Of a stretch of 37,243 nt of DNA, positions 30,884-37,243 are shown piece by piece. The stretch is from Candidatus Omnitrophota bacterium. Its GTDB lineage: Bacteria > Omnitrophota > Gorgyraeia > Duberdicusellales > 4484-171. The stretch's first letter is position 1. The number at the start of each line of letters is the position of its first letter. Position numbers and translations under genes: made by a program. The notes under the pieces were generated by a model. It was given only the letters and a program-made list of their open reading frames with translations, was not told where the DNA came from and made no database searches. The DNA is taken from NCBI GenBank assembly GCA_028713415.1, contig JAQTOI010000008.1:1-37243 (forward strand). Direction: 5' to 3'.

Positions 30884-33061
30884 TTAAATGCAACTTGTCT
30901 TGGTTAAGAAATGACCTACTTTTTCATCGGCACCCTTAAAACAAATACTATTATGGCAATTAAAACACTCGGAAACAAAATTCTCCCGGTTACGCAGATT
31001 GCATGTACGCCGAATCATAATAAAAGATTGATTCGTCCAGAATTCATAAACATGCTCTTTTAATAAATTACCAAAATTATATTTTTTATTCTTCACTTCT
31101 TCCCTGAACCAGGATTCTCCTCCAGTGCAGGGATAGACGCAGCCTGAGCCGTCAACGAGCACAACCCTCCAAGGCTGAAAACATGGCTTCTCTTTAAATT
31201 TTTTATAAAACTGTGGTTCATATTCTAAGGTTATCTTTGCCCTCCTGGCTAATTTCTTGCTTTGGCGGATAATCTTATTATAGAGTTCTTTGTGAAAGAA
31301 AAGTGAATCTTCCTCCTTTAGCGCATAATTTGCGTGTTCGCTAAATCCAGGGTAGAAACGGACAAAAAAAGCGTCAACTTCGGCTATATTTAATTCTTTA
31401 GCCTGTTTGATTAATTCGGGAAGCTGTTCAATGTTAACTCTGCTTAATGCCGGACAGAATACTTTATGAATATTCTTTCCGCTGGCCGCAAGATGCTGGT
31501 TTAAAACCCGTAAACCCTCAATTATTTCTCCGGAAAGATTATTTCGTATAATGCGGTTATTTAGTTCCTGGGGGCCGTGTAAAGAGATCTCTAATCTAGA
31601 TATTTTAAGTTCGGAAAGCTCTTTTGCGTACTTTTTTATAAGCAATCCGTTTGTCCTGATGTAGATATTAACCTCCGGAAATGTCTCGTTCGCATATTTA
31701 ATAATGGCAAACAAATCTTTTGCAAGCAACGGTTCCCCTCCTCCGCTAAAAATAAAAATGCTTGGTGAGCCAGCTGGTATGTGCGAGGCAAATATCTTGA
31801 ATTTATCAAGCGTAATTTCATCCTTTGGCCCGGATAAATCCTGTTGGTTACAAAATAAGCAATTGGCGTTACAGGCATTAGTCATCAGAAAATGGTAGAC
31901 ACTTGGGTAGTTTAAGGCGATAGGGTGCTGAAATAAAACAGAACCGTATGAAAGTATTTTAATGCGTAGCGCCTGAAGGAAGCTTTCGCTTCTAACGCCG
32001 GTCGTAGAAGCATTCGCCCTCTTCGCAGGCCCCCTGCCCATTTCAGCGATAAGCCGTTTTAATGTACGCCAGGGGCCTGAGGCAGGAAGTACATTCAAGG
32101 CGTGCATTAGTGCTGCGTATCCGTTTTTTATATAACGCGGCAGGGCTTTTATCAGGCGAAGGGGGCTAAAAAAATGAGCCCATATGGATAATGAGCCGAA
32201 TAAATCCGAGAAATTTTTAAGTTCCATAATCCAGAAGAATTGCCAACGTGGTATAAGTATCCGTTTCTCGTCATAATAATTTAAACCCCTCGACTGCATG
32301 ACGAAATCTTTTTCAATCGGCAACATCCACAACCACTGCTTATGCAAAAGGGAGCCGAATTTTCTTTCCACATACCTGGGCTTACGGTCTTTAAAAATTT
32401 TCTTTTTGCCGTGTTCAAAGGAAACCCAGGGATAATGCCTGTAGATGTAGCGCACTTTATTCAAAACACGCCGGTTGCTGCGCGTCACAATATGGCCAAA
32501 GCTGCTGTAAAAATCTATCGAGGGGTCATATTGGAAAATACGGTGGTATTTTTCGTTGACATAAAGCAGTTCCTCGTGTTTATTTTTACAGTAATGCATC
32601 CTTTTGGTTGGCGAAACTATCGCGAGGTCATCTTTTTCTGTAGGATAGAAATCGTAGAGTTTACCGTTGAGCACGTTATAGCCATATTTTGCGGCATACG
32701 AAAGAAACTCCAATATAGGCATGCCTTTTACCGGAGATGAATAAAATGAATCGGAGTCAATAAGCAAAATCCAATCGTAGCCCGAGAGATGCTGGTGCAT
32801 ATAGTCACAGGCAATCTGCAGTATTTTCTTCCACTCATACCCTTGAGTTTCGATGCGCAGGGATGAGATAATCTTCCCGCTGAAATTCTCCTGAGTAGGC
32901 TGGAACTCCTTGATAATTTCCGGGCTTGAGTCGGTTGAGCAGTTATCAAAAACCACCAGGTCAATCCCTTCGCTTAAATAGTAGCTTAAATTATCGCGGA
33001 GTATTTGCTCTTCGTTATAGCAGAAGACTATACCGCAAGCGCGCATGGAGGGCTCGGGCAT
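30884..33061 (-). CDS. Glycosyltransferase-radical SAM/SPASM fusion
   Basis: One polypeptide of 725 residues with two enzymes. Residues 1 to about 330 form a family 2-like glycosyltransferase: CGIVFCYNEEQILRDNLSYY and VVFDNCSTDSS for the sugar nucleotide, and ILLIDSDSF with the metal-binding DSD at 102-104. Residues about 385-725 are a radical SAM enzyme with C397, C401 and C404 (CNANCLFC), GGGEPLL at 440-446 and a Cys-rich SPASM end (CFQPW, GCVYPCTGG, SECFNCHNSIC) that could bind auxiliary clusters. AGGAG and a one-base overlap link it to the membrane Fe-S gene upstream. The substrate is unknown; a modified surface sugar or glycan is a guess. Confidence 0.85.
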   Translation of the reverse strand: MPEPSMRACGIVFCYNEEQILRDNLSYYLSEGIDLVVFDNCSTDSSPEIIKEFQPTQENFSGKIISSLRIETQGYEWKKILQIACDYMHQHLSGYDWILLIDSDSFYSSPVKGMPILEFLSYAAKYGYNVLNGKLYDFYPTEKDDLAIVSPTKRMHYCKNKHEELLYVNEKYHRIFQYDPSIDFYSSFGHIVTRSNRRVLNKVRYIYRHYPWVSFEHGKKKIFKDRKPRYVERKFGSLLHKQWLWMLPIEKDFVMQSRGLNYYDEKRILIPRWQFFWIMELKNFSDLFGSLSIWAHFFSPLRLIKALPRYIKNGYAALMHALNVLPASGPWRTLKRLIAEMGRGPAKRANASTTGVRSESFLQALRIKILSYGSVLFQHPIALNYPSVYHFLMTNACNANCLFCNQQDLSGPKDEITLDKFKIFASHIPAGSPSIFIFSGGGEPLLAKDLFAIIKYANETFPEVNIYIRTNGLLIKKYAKELSELKISRLEISLHGPQELNNRIIRNNLSGEIIEGLRVLNQHLAASGKNIHKVFCPALSRVNIEQLPELIKQAKELNIAEVDAFFVRFYPGFSEHANYALKEEDSLFFHKELYNKIIRQSKKLARRAKITLEYEPQFYKKFKEKPCFQPWRVVLVDGSGCVYPCTGGESWFREEVKNKKYNFGNLLKEHVYEFWTNQSFIMIRRTCNLRNRENFVSECFNCHNSICFKGADEKVGHFLTKTSCI

Positions 33062-33537
33062 CAGCGGCTCCTATTTTTTTTGAGGGTACTAATTTTTCCT
33101 TGCAGCGTTCCCATGGGGCAAATTGAACACCAGGCTCTTGTCTGGATAGGAATGCCTAAGAAAACAGCGATGATGGTTGTAATCAGGCACATGCGCACGA
33201 AAACAAAACCTATAGCAAAAAGCGTTTTGGGGCTGATAAGCAGCTGCATAATAAAAAAAATCATGAAGGCGGCGAAGAAAAACCATTTGAATTTTTCCGA
33301 TAGAAAAAGTTTTGGGATTTTCTTGCGCAGGCTTAATTTGCTCAAAACCAGGTCTAAGAATGCTCCGCGCGGGCACAGGTGCGAACACCAAAACCTGCCC
33401 TTAAAATAAGAAAGTATAAGGAAAAAAACCATCATCAGCAGCACAAGGTAGCCTAAAAGAGGAAAAAAAAGGCCCCCGATAAGAATAAGGGGCAGCAGCC
33501 AGATCATAATTAATTGAGAGAGCTTTTTATTGCCCAA
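33061..33537 (-). CDS. NapH/YccM-like membrane 4Fe-4S protein
   Basis: A 158-residue polytopic membrane protein with about four helices (11-45, 85-103, 108-130) and two Cys motifs: C51/C55 in WCSHLCPRG and C137/C140 in WCSICPMG. This CxxxCP/CxxCP arrangement is typical of the membrane part of NapH, NosR, FixG and YccM, which pass electrons between quinols and other redox partners. The usual C-terminal ferredoxin domain is absent. It begins with TTG at 33537 inside the end of the ferritin-like gene (11-base overlap) and ends 1 base into the glycosyltransferase-radical SAM gene, so the three are coupled. It may supply electrons to the radical SAM cluster. Confidence 0.78.
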   Translation of the reverse strand: MGNKKLSQLIMIWLLPLILIGGLFFPLLGYLVLLMMVFFLILSYFKGRFWCSHLCPRGAFLDLVLSKLSLRKKIPKLFLSEKFKWFFFAAFMIFFIMQLLISPKTLFAIGFVFVRMCLITTIIAVFLGIPIQTRAWCSICPMGTLQGKISTLKKNRSR

Positions 33538-34045
33538 TTTTAGATATGATTTTAGGTATGCAGTAATTGCCGATACAATCCAGTTGGCTTTTATCTTCTT
33601 TCTCGACTGCGAATTTTTGTTCCTTTTTAAGAAAATCCCTTTGTTCGTTTTTTTCTTTCAATAAACTATTGAATAATTTTTTATCATCGGCCAGCTGCAC
33701 GCTTGCGGTCAAATCTTTATAACAGGAAATTGCCGCATTTATTATTTCCAGGCCGAAATTAATCGCGCCCACGAGCGAAAAACTCTCCGGGTCAATCTTG
33801 CAAAATTTACACCGTTCTTCCAAAACATATTCCGGCCTTCCTGATTGAATTAAATGCTGGCGCAATGTTGCTTCGTTAACTTCGGAGGCCTGGGATATTG
33901 CGAGAAATTTGCCTCGAACCTTGCCGTTTTTAATCAGCTCCGAAAGACGCTTGCAGCATTTGGCTATCATATGCTCTGTTTCTATCGTGCATTCAAGCAC
34001 ATAGGTAAAATGTTCCTTATTTTTTTCTTCTATTGATTCAGCCAT
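33527..34045 (-). CDS. Cys-rich ferritin-like helical protein
   Basis: A 172-residue helical protein without signal peptide. The second half (about 95-142, INFGLEIINAAISCYKDL and LFNSLLKEKNEQRDFLKKE) resembles a rubrerythrin helical pair. The expected ExxH ligand motif reads EKNEQ, so the di-iron site seems incomplete. The first half repeats the pattern (TYVLECTIETEHMIAKCC, ISQASEVNEATLRQHL). Nine or so cysteines, including CC and CKFC, suggest metal or cluster binding or redox switching. The stop overlaps the next gene by 11 bases, and AGGAG precedes its ATG. I am not sure of the family; ferritin-like is the best fit. Confidence 0.55.
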   Translation of the reverse strand: MAESIEEKNKEHFTYVLECTIETEHMIAKCCKRLSELIKNGKVRGKFLAISQASEVNEATLRQHLIQSGRPEYVLEERCKFCKIDPESFSLVGAINFGLEIINAAISCYKDLTASVQLADDKKLFNSLLKEKNEQRDFLKKEQKFAVEKEDKSQLDCIGNYCIPKIISKIGQ

Positions 34046-34062
34046 ATTATCTCCTTCAATGA

Positions 34063-34120
34063 CGACACAACTTATGGAGCCTGCTTGCGAAGCGGGCGTG
34101 CGAACATAAGTTGTATGTCG
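34063..34120. repeat. Long hairpin between nfu and ferritin-like gene
   Basis: ACAACTTATG (34067-34076) and CATAAGTTGT (34105-34114) are perfectly inverted, and flanking CGACA/TGTCG bases extend the stem. The loop holds a second pairing (GCTTGCG/GCGGGC). No U-tract follows, so a normal terminator is not supported. About 24 bases would separate the two genes without it. Confidence 0.6.
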
Positions 34121-34127
34121 GAATTGA

Positions 34128-34352
34128 CTATGCTTGCTTTACTTCTTTAACCTCAGGGACAGCCTCTTTTAATTTCTGCTCAATACCCATCTTTAAAGTA
34201 TAAGTGCTCATAGGGCAGCAGCCGCAGGAGCCGGTAAGGCGAACCTTTACAACACCGTCCTCGCTTACATCAACCAGCTCTACATTACCGCCTTCAGATT
34301 TTAAATAAGGCCTCAATTCGTTTAATACTTTTTCAACTTTTTCTTTCAGCAT
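34128..34352 (-). CDS. nfu: NifU-like C-terminal (Nfu) Fe-S carrier
   Basis: A stand-alone Nfu domain of 74 residues that binds a 4Fe-4S cluster between two subunits and passes it to client enzymes. The motif is [12 protein letters not shown] with the CxxC pair, after the family N-terminus [22 protein letters not shown]. Length is right for the single-domain form. GGAGG lies 4 bases before the ATG. Its own promoter (34427-34454) gives a leader of about 65 bases with a GGCCA/TGGCC hairpin (34399-34412). Fe-S clients lie downstream (membrane 4Fe-4S protein and radical SAM fusion), so this carrier may serve them. Confidence 0.92.
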   Translation of the reverse strand: MLKEKVEKVLNELRPYLKSEGGNVELVDVSEDGVVKVRLTGSCGCCPMSTYTLKMGIEQKLKEAVPEVKEVKQA

Positions 34353-34426
34353 AGAACCTCCTTCGATGGCTAACGCTCTTTACGCTTTCTAAGAGTACGG
34401 CCAGACTTGGCCAATAGTGGAAATTA

Positions 34427-34454
34427 ATTCTACATCAAAAAAGCGCAATGGCAA
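34427..34454 (-). promoter_or_regulatory. Promoter of nfu
   Basis: On the minus strand TTGCCA (34449-34454) and TAGAAT (34427-34432) lie 16 bases apart, each one base off consensus. A leader of about 65 bases with a short hairpin and a GGAGG follows, so this is a normal, leader-bearing start. Confidence 0.55.
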
Positions 34455-34501
34455 GCGTCTTTTTACCCCTTTACTCCGTTTATTTCAAAAAGCCTTATAA
34501 A

Positions 34502-35209
34502 CTAATAACCGATAAAACTCTCGGTTTTTATGTTTTGCGGCTTTACTCCTAACTCTAGGCACATAACCTTCATCGCCTCAACCATTGCCGGCGGGCCAAA
34601 AATAAAAAATATCCTCTTATCTGCCTGGTCTACGTTAGCCAATACAAGGTTTTTATCGATTACCCCGAAAATGCAGCTTGAATCTTTGGGTTGACAGGAA
34701 GAAACCGTATAAATTATTTTTATATTACAGTGATTGCTGCGCCAAGAATCCAACTCCTTTTTAAAGGCGATTTCCTCTGTGCGGTTGGAATAAAAAAGAA
34801 CTACGTCCGTATGCAACTTTTTATCGACAATATATTCAATGATAGAAATCACCGGAGTAATACCTATGCCCCCGGCCAAAAGGCAGATTTTCTCATATCC
34901 TTCCTTAAGCGTGCATGCTCCCATCGGCAGTTTGAGCTTAACAGTGTCGCCTGCGTTCAAGGCGCGAAGTTTTTTAGAAAAATTGCTTTCGCTTAAACGT
35001 TTGGTCAACTCTATATACTCTTTTGTGGGAGAGCAGGAAAAAGAAAGATACTTATTCAAATCCTTGTTTGCCTTATTTTCTTCATCAAAAATAACTTGAG
35101 CGAACTGGCCGGCGGAAAACTCAATTTTCTCTTCAGGGACGAAGCGAAAACTTTCTATGGTTAAGACCCTCTTTATCCTCTCTTTAAGTTTAACGTTTAT
35201 TTCTCTCAC
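34502..35209 (-). CDS. FAD/NAD(P)-binding oxidoreductase (FNR family)
   Basis: A 235-residue ferredoxin-NADP reductase-like flavoprotein. The N-terminal FAD barrel (about 1-100) has KYLSFSCSP at 53-61 in the place of the RxYS FAD motif. The NAD(P) domain follows with LLAGGIGITPVISI (110-123) and FGPPAMVEAMK near 205. There is no 2Fe-2S ferredoxin domain, so the electron partner must be separate. The start is a GTG at 35209 that overlaps the ldh stop (GTGA), with AGGAG 7 bases before it. As part of the perR-ldh operon it may recycle NAD(P)H or reduce a peroxide-linked partner; which acceptor is used cannot be told. Confidence 0.85.
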   Translation of the reverse strand: MREINVKLKERIKRVLTIESFRFVPEEKIEFSAGQFAQVIFDEENKANKDLNKYLSFSCSPTKEYIELTKRLSESNFSKKLRALNAGDTVKLKLPMGACTLKEGYEKICLLAGGIGITPVISIIEYIVDKKLHTDVVLFYSNRTEEIAFKKELDSWRSNHCNIKIIYTVSSCQPKDSSCIFGVIDKNLVLANVDQADKRIFFIFGPPAMVEAMKVMCLELGVKPQNIKTESFIGY

Positions 35210-36147
35210 AACCCTGCTCCTTTTATATTAGCTTTAATTACTTCGGCAGATTTGCGCAAATTAGCTATTTCTTCGGCGTTAAGCTCCAGCTTCAAAGTCT
35301 CTCTGACGCCGGTATTATTCAAAATCTGCGGCAAACTCATATAAAGGTCTTGCGCTCCGTAATATTCGCTGACCAGGCAGGAAACCGGCAAAATAGAATT
35401 TTCATTCTTTAAAATCGCTTCGGTAATACGCGTAAGCGCAAGGCCTATTCCATAAGAAGTTTCTCCTTTGCGCTCGATAATCTTGTAAGCGAAATCCCGC
35501 ACCGCCTCAAAAATATGCTGCAGGCGTTCTTTATGGTCACAGCTATTACAAATTCTACAATAATCACCCAAAAACACACCGCCTATCATAGCGCTACTAA
35601 AAACCGGGAATTCGCTGTCGCCGTGTTCGCCTAAAATATAAGCATGAATATTGCGGGCATCAATATTGCAATGTTTAGATAAGAGAAAACGCAAGCGCGC
35701 GCTGTCTAAAACAGTACCGGAACCAATAACCTCTTGAGGTTTTTTGCCGGAAATTTTATATGCGGCATACGAAAGGACATCAAGCGGATTTGTAACGATA
35801 AGCAGAATTGATTCCGGGGAATATTTAATAACTTGAGGGATTATCTCCTTGAGGATCCCTACATTATCTTTTGCCAATTCAAGCCGGCTTTGTCCGGGAA
35901 GCTGTTTTTTCCCTGCAGTAATAACAACTAAATCTGAATTTTTTAAGTCAGGGTAATCTCCGGAAAATATCTCAACCGGGGAAAGGTAAGGCATGCCGCT
36001 GGCCAGGTCCATGACTTCCCCCTCAGCGCGCCTTTTATCTGAATCCAAAACTACAATTGAGCGAGCCAAACCACTCTGCAGCAGGCTATAGGCGTATCGA
36101 ATACCTACATTGCCCGCACCAATAATGGAAACCTTAGGCTTAAACAT
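35206..36147 (-). CDS. ldh: L-lactate dehydrogenase
   Basis: Ldh interconverts pyruvate and L-lactate with NADH. The 313 residues start with the Rossmann motif VSIIGAGNVG and NADH-binding D35. The substrate loop reads GKKQLPGQSR with Q82, the residue that selects lactate over malate (malate dehydrogenase has Arg), and catalytic R88, R151 and H175 (GEHGDSEF) are present. I chose the ATG at 36147 because of AGGGGG just upstream; longer in-frame starts lie inside perR. It overlaps the perR stop by 8 bases (ATGTTTAA). The setting suggests that pyruvate reduction is linked to oxidative-stress control. Confidence 0.9.
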   Translation of the reverse strand: MFKPKVSIIGAGNVGIRYAYSLLQSGLARSIVVLDSDKRRAEGEVMDLASGMPYLSPVEIFSGDYPDLKNSDLVVITAGKKQLPGQSRLELAKDNVGILKEIIPQVIKYSPESILLIVTNPLDVLSYAAYKISGKKPQEVIGSGTVLDSARLRFLLSKHCNIDARNIHAYILGEHGDSEFPVFSSAMIGGVFLGDYCRICNSCDHKERLQHIFEAVRDFAYKIIERKGETSYGIGLALTRITEAILKNENSILPVSCLVSEYYGAQDLYMSLPQILNNTGVRETLKLELNAEEIANLRKSAEVIKANIKGAGL

Positions 36148-36553
36148 CTTTCCCCCTGCATTGTTTGCATATTCCATAAAAATAACCCTGGCATTCATTT
36201 ATGATATTTCCGCTTATCTCTTTCTGTTCAAGCGCCTGGCAGAAAGGTATGTCGATATCAAAAAACTTTCTGCAGCGTTTGCAGTAGAAATGGTGATGCG
36301 TGTCTCCGCGCGCTTCAAAGAAAGATTTATCCGAGGCAATATTTACCTCGCTAGCTAAGCCTTTTTCCCGCAACACCAGCAGCGTGGAATAAATTGTTCC
36401 TAAAGAAACAACCGGAAATTTCTTCTTAACTTCTTCAAAAATGTTTTCCGCGCTGAAATGCTCTCTATTTTTCCTTAAAATCTCAAATACCGCAATACGT
36501 TGCGCAGTAACCTTCACTTTCTTCTCTTTTAAAATACGTATGCATTCTTTCAT
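36140..36553 (-). CDS. perR: PerR-like Fur-family regulator
   Basis: A 137-residue Fur-family repressor. The N-terminal winged helix is about 1-78 (TAQRIAVFEILRKN, SLGTIYSTLLVLREKGL). The zinc site is two CxxC pairs (C91/C94 and C129/C132). The regulatory-metal positions match PerR exactly in spacing: H32, E80, H86, H88 and D99. D99 is the aspartate that marks peroxide-sensing PerR; Fur has Glu there. E80 stands where PerR has Asp, a conservative change. The ATG at 36553 is 8 bases after a -10 box, so a longer GTG start is rejected. It is followed by ldh and an FNR-type flavoprotein. Confidence 0.82.
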   Translation of the reverse strand: MKECIRILKEKKVKVTAQRIAVFEILRKNREHFSAENIFEEVKKKFPVVSLGTIYSTLLVLREKGLASEVNIASDKSFFEARGDTHHHFYCKRCRKFFDIDIPFCQALEQKEISGNIINECQGYFYGICKQCRGKDV

Positions 36554-36561
36554 TTCATTTA

Positions 36562-36590
36562 TTTTTACCACAAAAATTCTTATTTGTCAA
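36562..36590 (-). promoter_or_regulatory. Promoter of perR-ldh operon, leaderless type
   Basis: On the minus strand a perfect TTGACA (36585-36590) and TAAAAA (36562-36567) lie 17 bases apart. The perR ATG at 36553 is 8 bases after the -10 box. The Fur/PerR-type palindromes begin 3 bases from the -35 box. Confidence 0.6.
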
Positions 36591-36592
36591 TA

Positions 36593-36619
36593 ATTATTCT
36601 TAAGTAATAATCATTATTA
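36593..36619. promoter_or_regulatory. Two overlapping Fur/PerR-type operators
   Basis: TAATAATCATTATTA (36605-36619) is a perfect 7-1-7 inverted repeat, matching the PerR box TTATAATNATTATAA at 13 of 15 positions. A second box, ATTATT-7 bases-AATAAT (36593-36611), overlaps it. They lie between the divergent perR and pncC promoters, so the regulator probably controls its own operon and perhaps pncC. The Fur box (TGATAATNATTATCA) scores equally well. Confidence 0.6.
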
Positions 36620-36621
36620 TC

Positions 36622-36649
36622 TTTTACTTCAGTTTATTTCTGCTACAAT
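36622..36649 (+). promoter_or_regulatory. Promoter of pncC, extended -10, leaderless type
   Basis: TGCTACAAT (36641-36649) is an extended -10 box; TTTTAC (36622-36627) is a weak -35 at 16 bases. The ATG at 36660 is 10 bases downstream. An earlier in-frame ATG at 36648 overlaps the -10 box and would not be transcribed. Confidence 0.55.
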
Positions 36650-36659
36650 GTTAGGTAAA

Positions 36660-37127
36660 ATGAGAAAATTAGAAAAACTTATAAAAACGTTGCAAATAAA
36701 GAAACTCAAAATCGCAACGGTAGAATCAGCTACTGCTGGATACGCATCATACCTTTTAACAAAAGTGCCCGGTGCATCAAAGGTTTTCATGGGAGGATTT
36801 GTAGTGTATAGCCTGGAATCTAAGGCGCACTTTTTTAACCTTCCTCTACCCATATTAAGAAAAACACAAGGAGTATCTGCCGAGATTGCGCTGGCGCTTG
36901 CACGAGGCGTGCGTAAGCTGCTCAAAACCGATTTGGGTGCTTCAATCGTGGGCTTTGCCGGGCCCTTTGGTACAAATAAGGTGCCAGCTGGAACAATTTT
37001 CATCGCTGTTTCTGACAAAAATGGTGCTTTTGCAAAAAAATTGAGTATCAAAGGCAGCCGCGATACCGTGAGAAAAAAGGCAAGTTATAGGCTTATAGAA
37101 CTTATTTATAGTAGGGTAACAGGCTAA
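36660..37127 (+). CDS. pncC: CinA C-terminal / nicotinamide-nucleotide amidase
   Basis: PncC deamidates nicotinamide mononucleotide in NAD recycling. The 155 residues are the single CinA C-terminal domain. The usual ESCTGG motif reads ESATAG here: the probable catalytic Ser is kept but the Cys and one Gly are changed to Ala. VVYSLESKAHFF holds the conserved Tyr and Lys, and GFAGPFGTNKVPAGTIFIAV gives the substrate loop. It lacks the N-terminal MoCF-like domain of full CinA. The ATG follows a -10 box by 10 bases. It is divergent from perR, with which it may share operators; NAD metabolism and redox stress make that plausible. Confidence 0.85.
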   Translation: MRKLEKLIKTLQIKKLKIATVESATAGYASYLLTKVPGASKVFMGGFVVYSLESKAHFFNLPLPILRKTQGVSAEIALALARGVRKLLKTDLGASIVGFAGPFGTNKVPAGTIFIAVSDKNGAFAKKLSIKGSRDTVRKKASYRLIELIYSRVTG

Positions 37128-37157
37128 AAACCGAAGAGTGCGCAGCGAAATGAAGCC

Positions 37158-37243
37158 TCCCCGTAGGGGACAAAAGACTTTTAAAAATTTAACTCCCTTA
37201 ATAAAAATATGCTGACAAATTATAAAACTTCGGTAGTTTTATA
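37158..37243. repeat. Hairpins downstream of pncC at the window edge
   Basis: A TCCCC-GTA-GGGGA hairpin (37158-37170) lies 31 bases after the pncC stop. The last 23 bases of the window form a perfect 9-bp stem with a TCGGT loop (37221-37243, TATAAAACT/AGTTTTATA), whose loop region also pairs with ACCGAAG at 37130-37136. A terminator or the edge of a further intergenic repeat are both possible. No gene is seen in 37128-37243. Confidence 0.4.

Noticed and set aside
32342-32740. 132-codon open frame on the plus strand
   Set aside because: Antisense to the glycosyltransferase domain of the radical SAM fusion, without ribosome binding site or domain.
35206-36147. Malate dehydrogenase instead of lactate dehydrogenase
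   Set aside because: The substrate-selecting residue is Gln (Q82 in GKKQLPGQSR), as in lactate dehydrogenases, not Arg.
36554-36571. Upstream GTG start for perR
   Set aside because: It would lie in or before the -10 box; the ATG at 36553 fits the promoter and the Fur-family N-terminus.

Overview
The window is one contiguous piece of a chromosome from what looks like an uncultivated Gram-negative bacterium. Gram-negative character is supported by an LpxA lipid A acyltransferase, secreted and lipoprotein-like products and the LemA/GIDE envelope pair. A set of genes that I associate with Omnitrophota (OP3) and neighbouring lineages points to that area: three GH57 glycogen enzymes with a DUF4912 protein, an archaeal-type phosphoglycerate-mutase-like enzyme, citramalate synthase, AmrS, and many short palindromic intergenic repeats. 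The taxonomic placement is an inference from gene content; no marker gene or rRNA is present. 35 genes or gene remnants were found, 31 of them on the minus strand. No tRNA, rRNA, CRISPR array, IS element or prophage gene was seen.

Region 1 (1-11.9 kb, all minus strand) is amino-acid metabolism: apgM-like, cstA, lysC, cimA and a TPR protein, followed by a separate promoter driving ilvB, ilvN, ilvC and leuA. Together these give leucine, valine and isoleucine (through citramalate), plus the entry step of the aspartate family. Region 2 (12-15 kb) has trmI convergent with amrS-lpxA. Region 3 (15.1-28.4 kb) is glycogen and storage carbohydrate. A minus-strand series, DUF4912, GH57 branching enzyme, two further GH57 enzymes, DUF2934, ACT protein, GH1, a cNMP/P-loop/patatin protein and a DUF3108 protein, faces a plus-strand pair. 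That pair is a single-pass membrane protein translationally coupled to a ParA-type ATPase carrying a C-terminal CBM48/AMPK-type glycogen-binding domain. The ParA-CBM48 protein has all deviant-Walker ATPase motifs and the key glycogen-binding residues, and is my best candidate for an undescribed system, perhaps glycogen-granule or glycogen-enzyme positioning. Region 4 (28.5-34.4 kb) holds the GIDE/LemA pair, a gene remnant next to a hairpin array, Nfu, and a translationally coupled trio: a Cys-rich ferritin-like helical protein, a NapH-like membrane Fe-S protein, and a glycosyltransferase fused to a radical SAM/SPASM enzyme. Region 5 (34.5-37.1 kb) is a PerR-like regulator, L-lactate dehydrogenase and FAD/NAD oxidoreductase operon, divergent from a pncC/cinA-type gene, with Fur/PerR-type palindromes between them.

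Two genome-wide habits show clearly. First, genes that begin transcription units (ilvB, trmI, the membrane protein at 15107, GIDE, pncC, perR) have a -10 box only 5-10 nt before the start codon and no Shine-Dalgarno, so their mRNAs should be nearly leaderless. Operon-internal genes instead have strong AGGAGG sites and start/stop overlaps. Second, many intra-operon gaps are filled by composite inverted repeats built from 7- or 10-bp units. Removing them in silico leaves ordinary 8-25 nt operon spacing, and in front of amrS it restores the leaderless promoter spacing.
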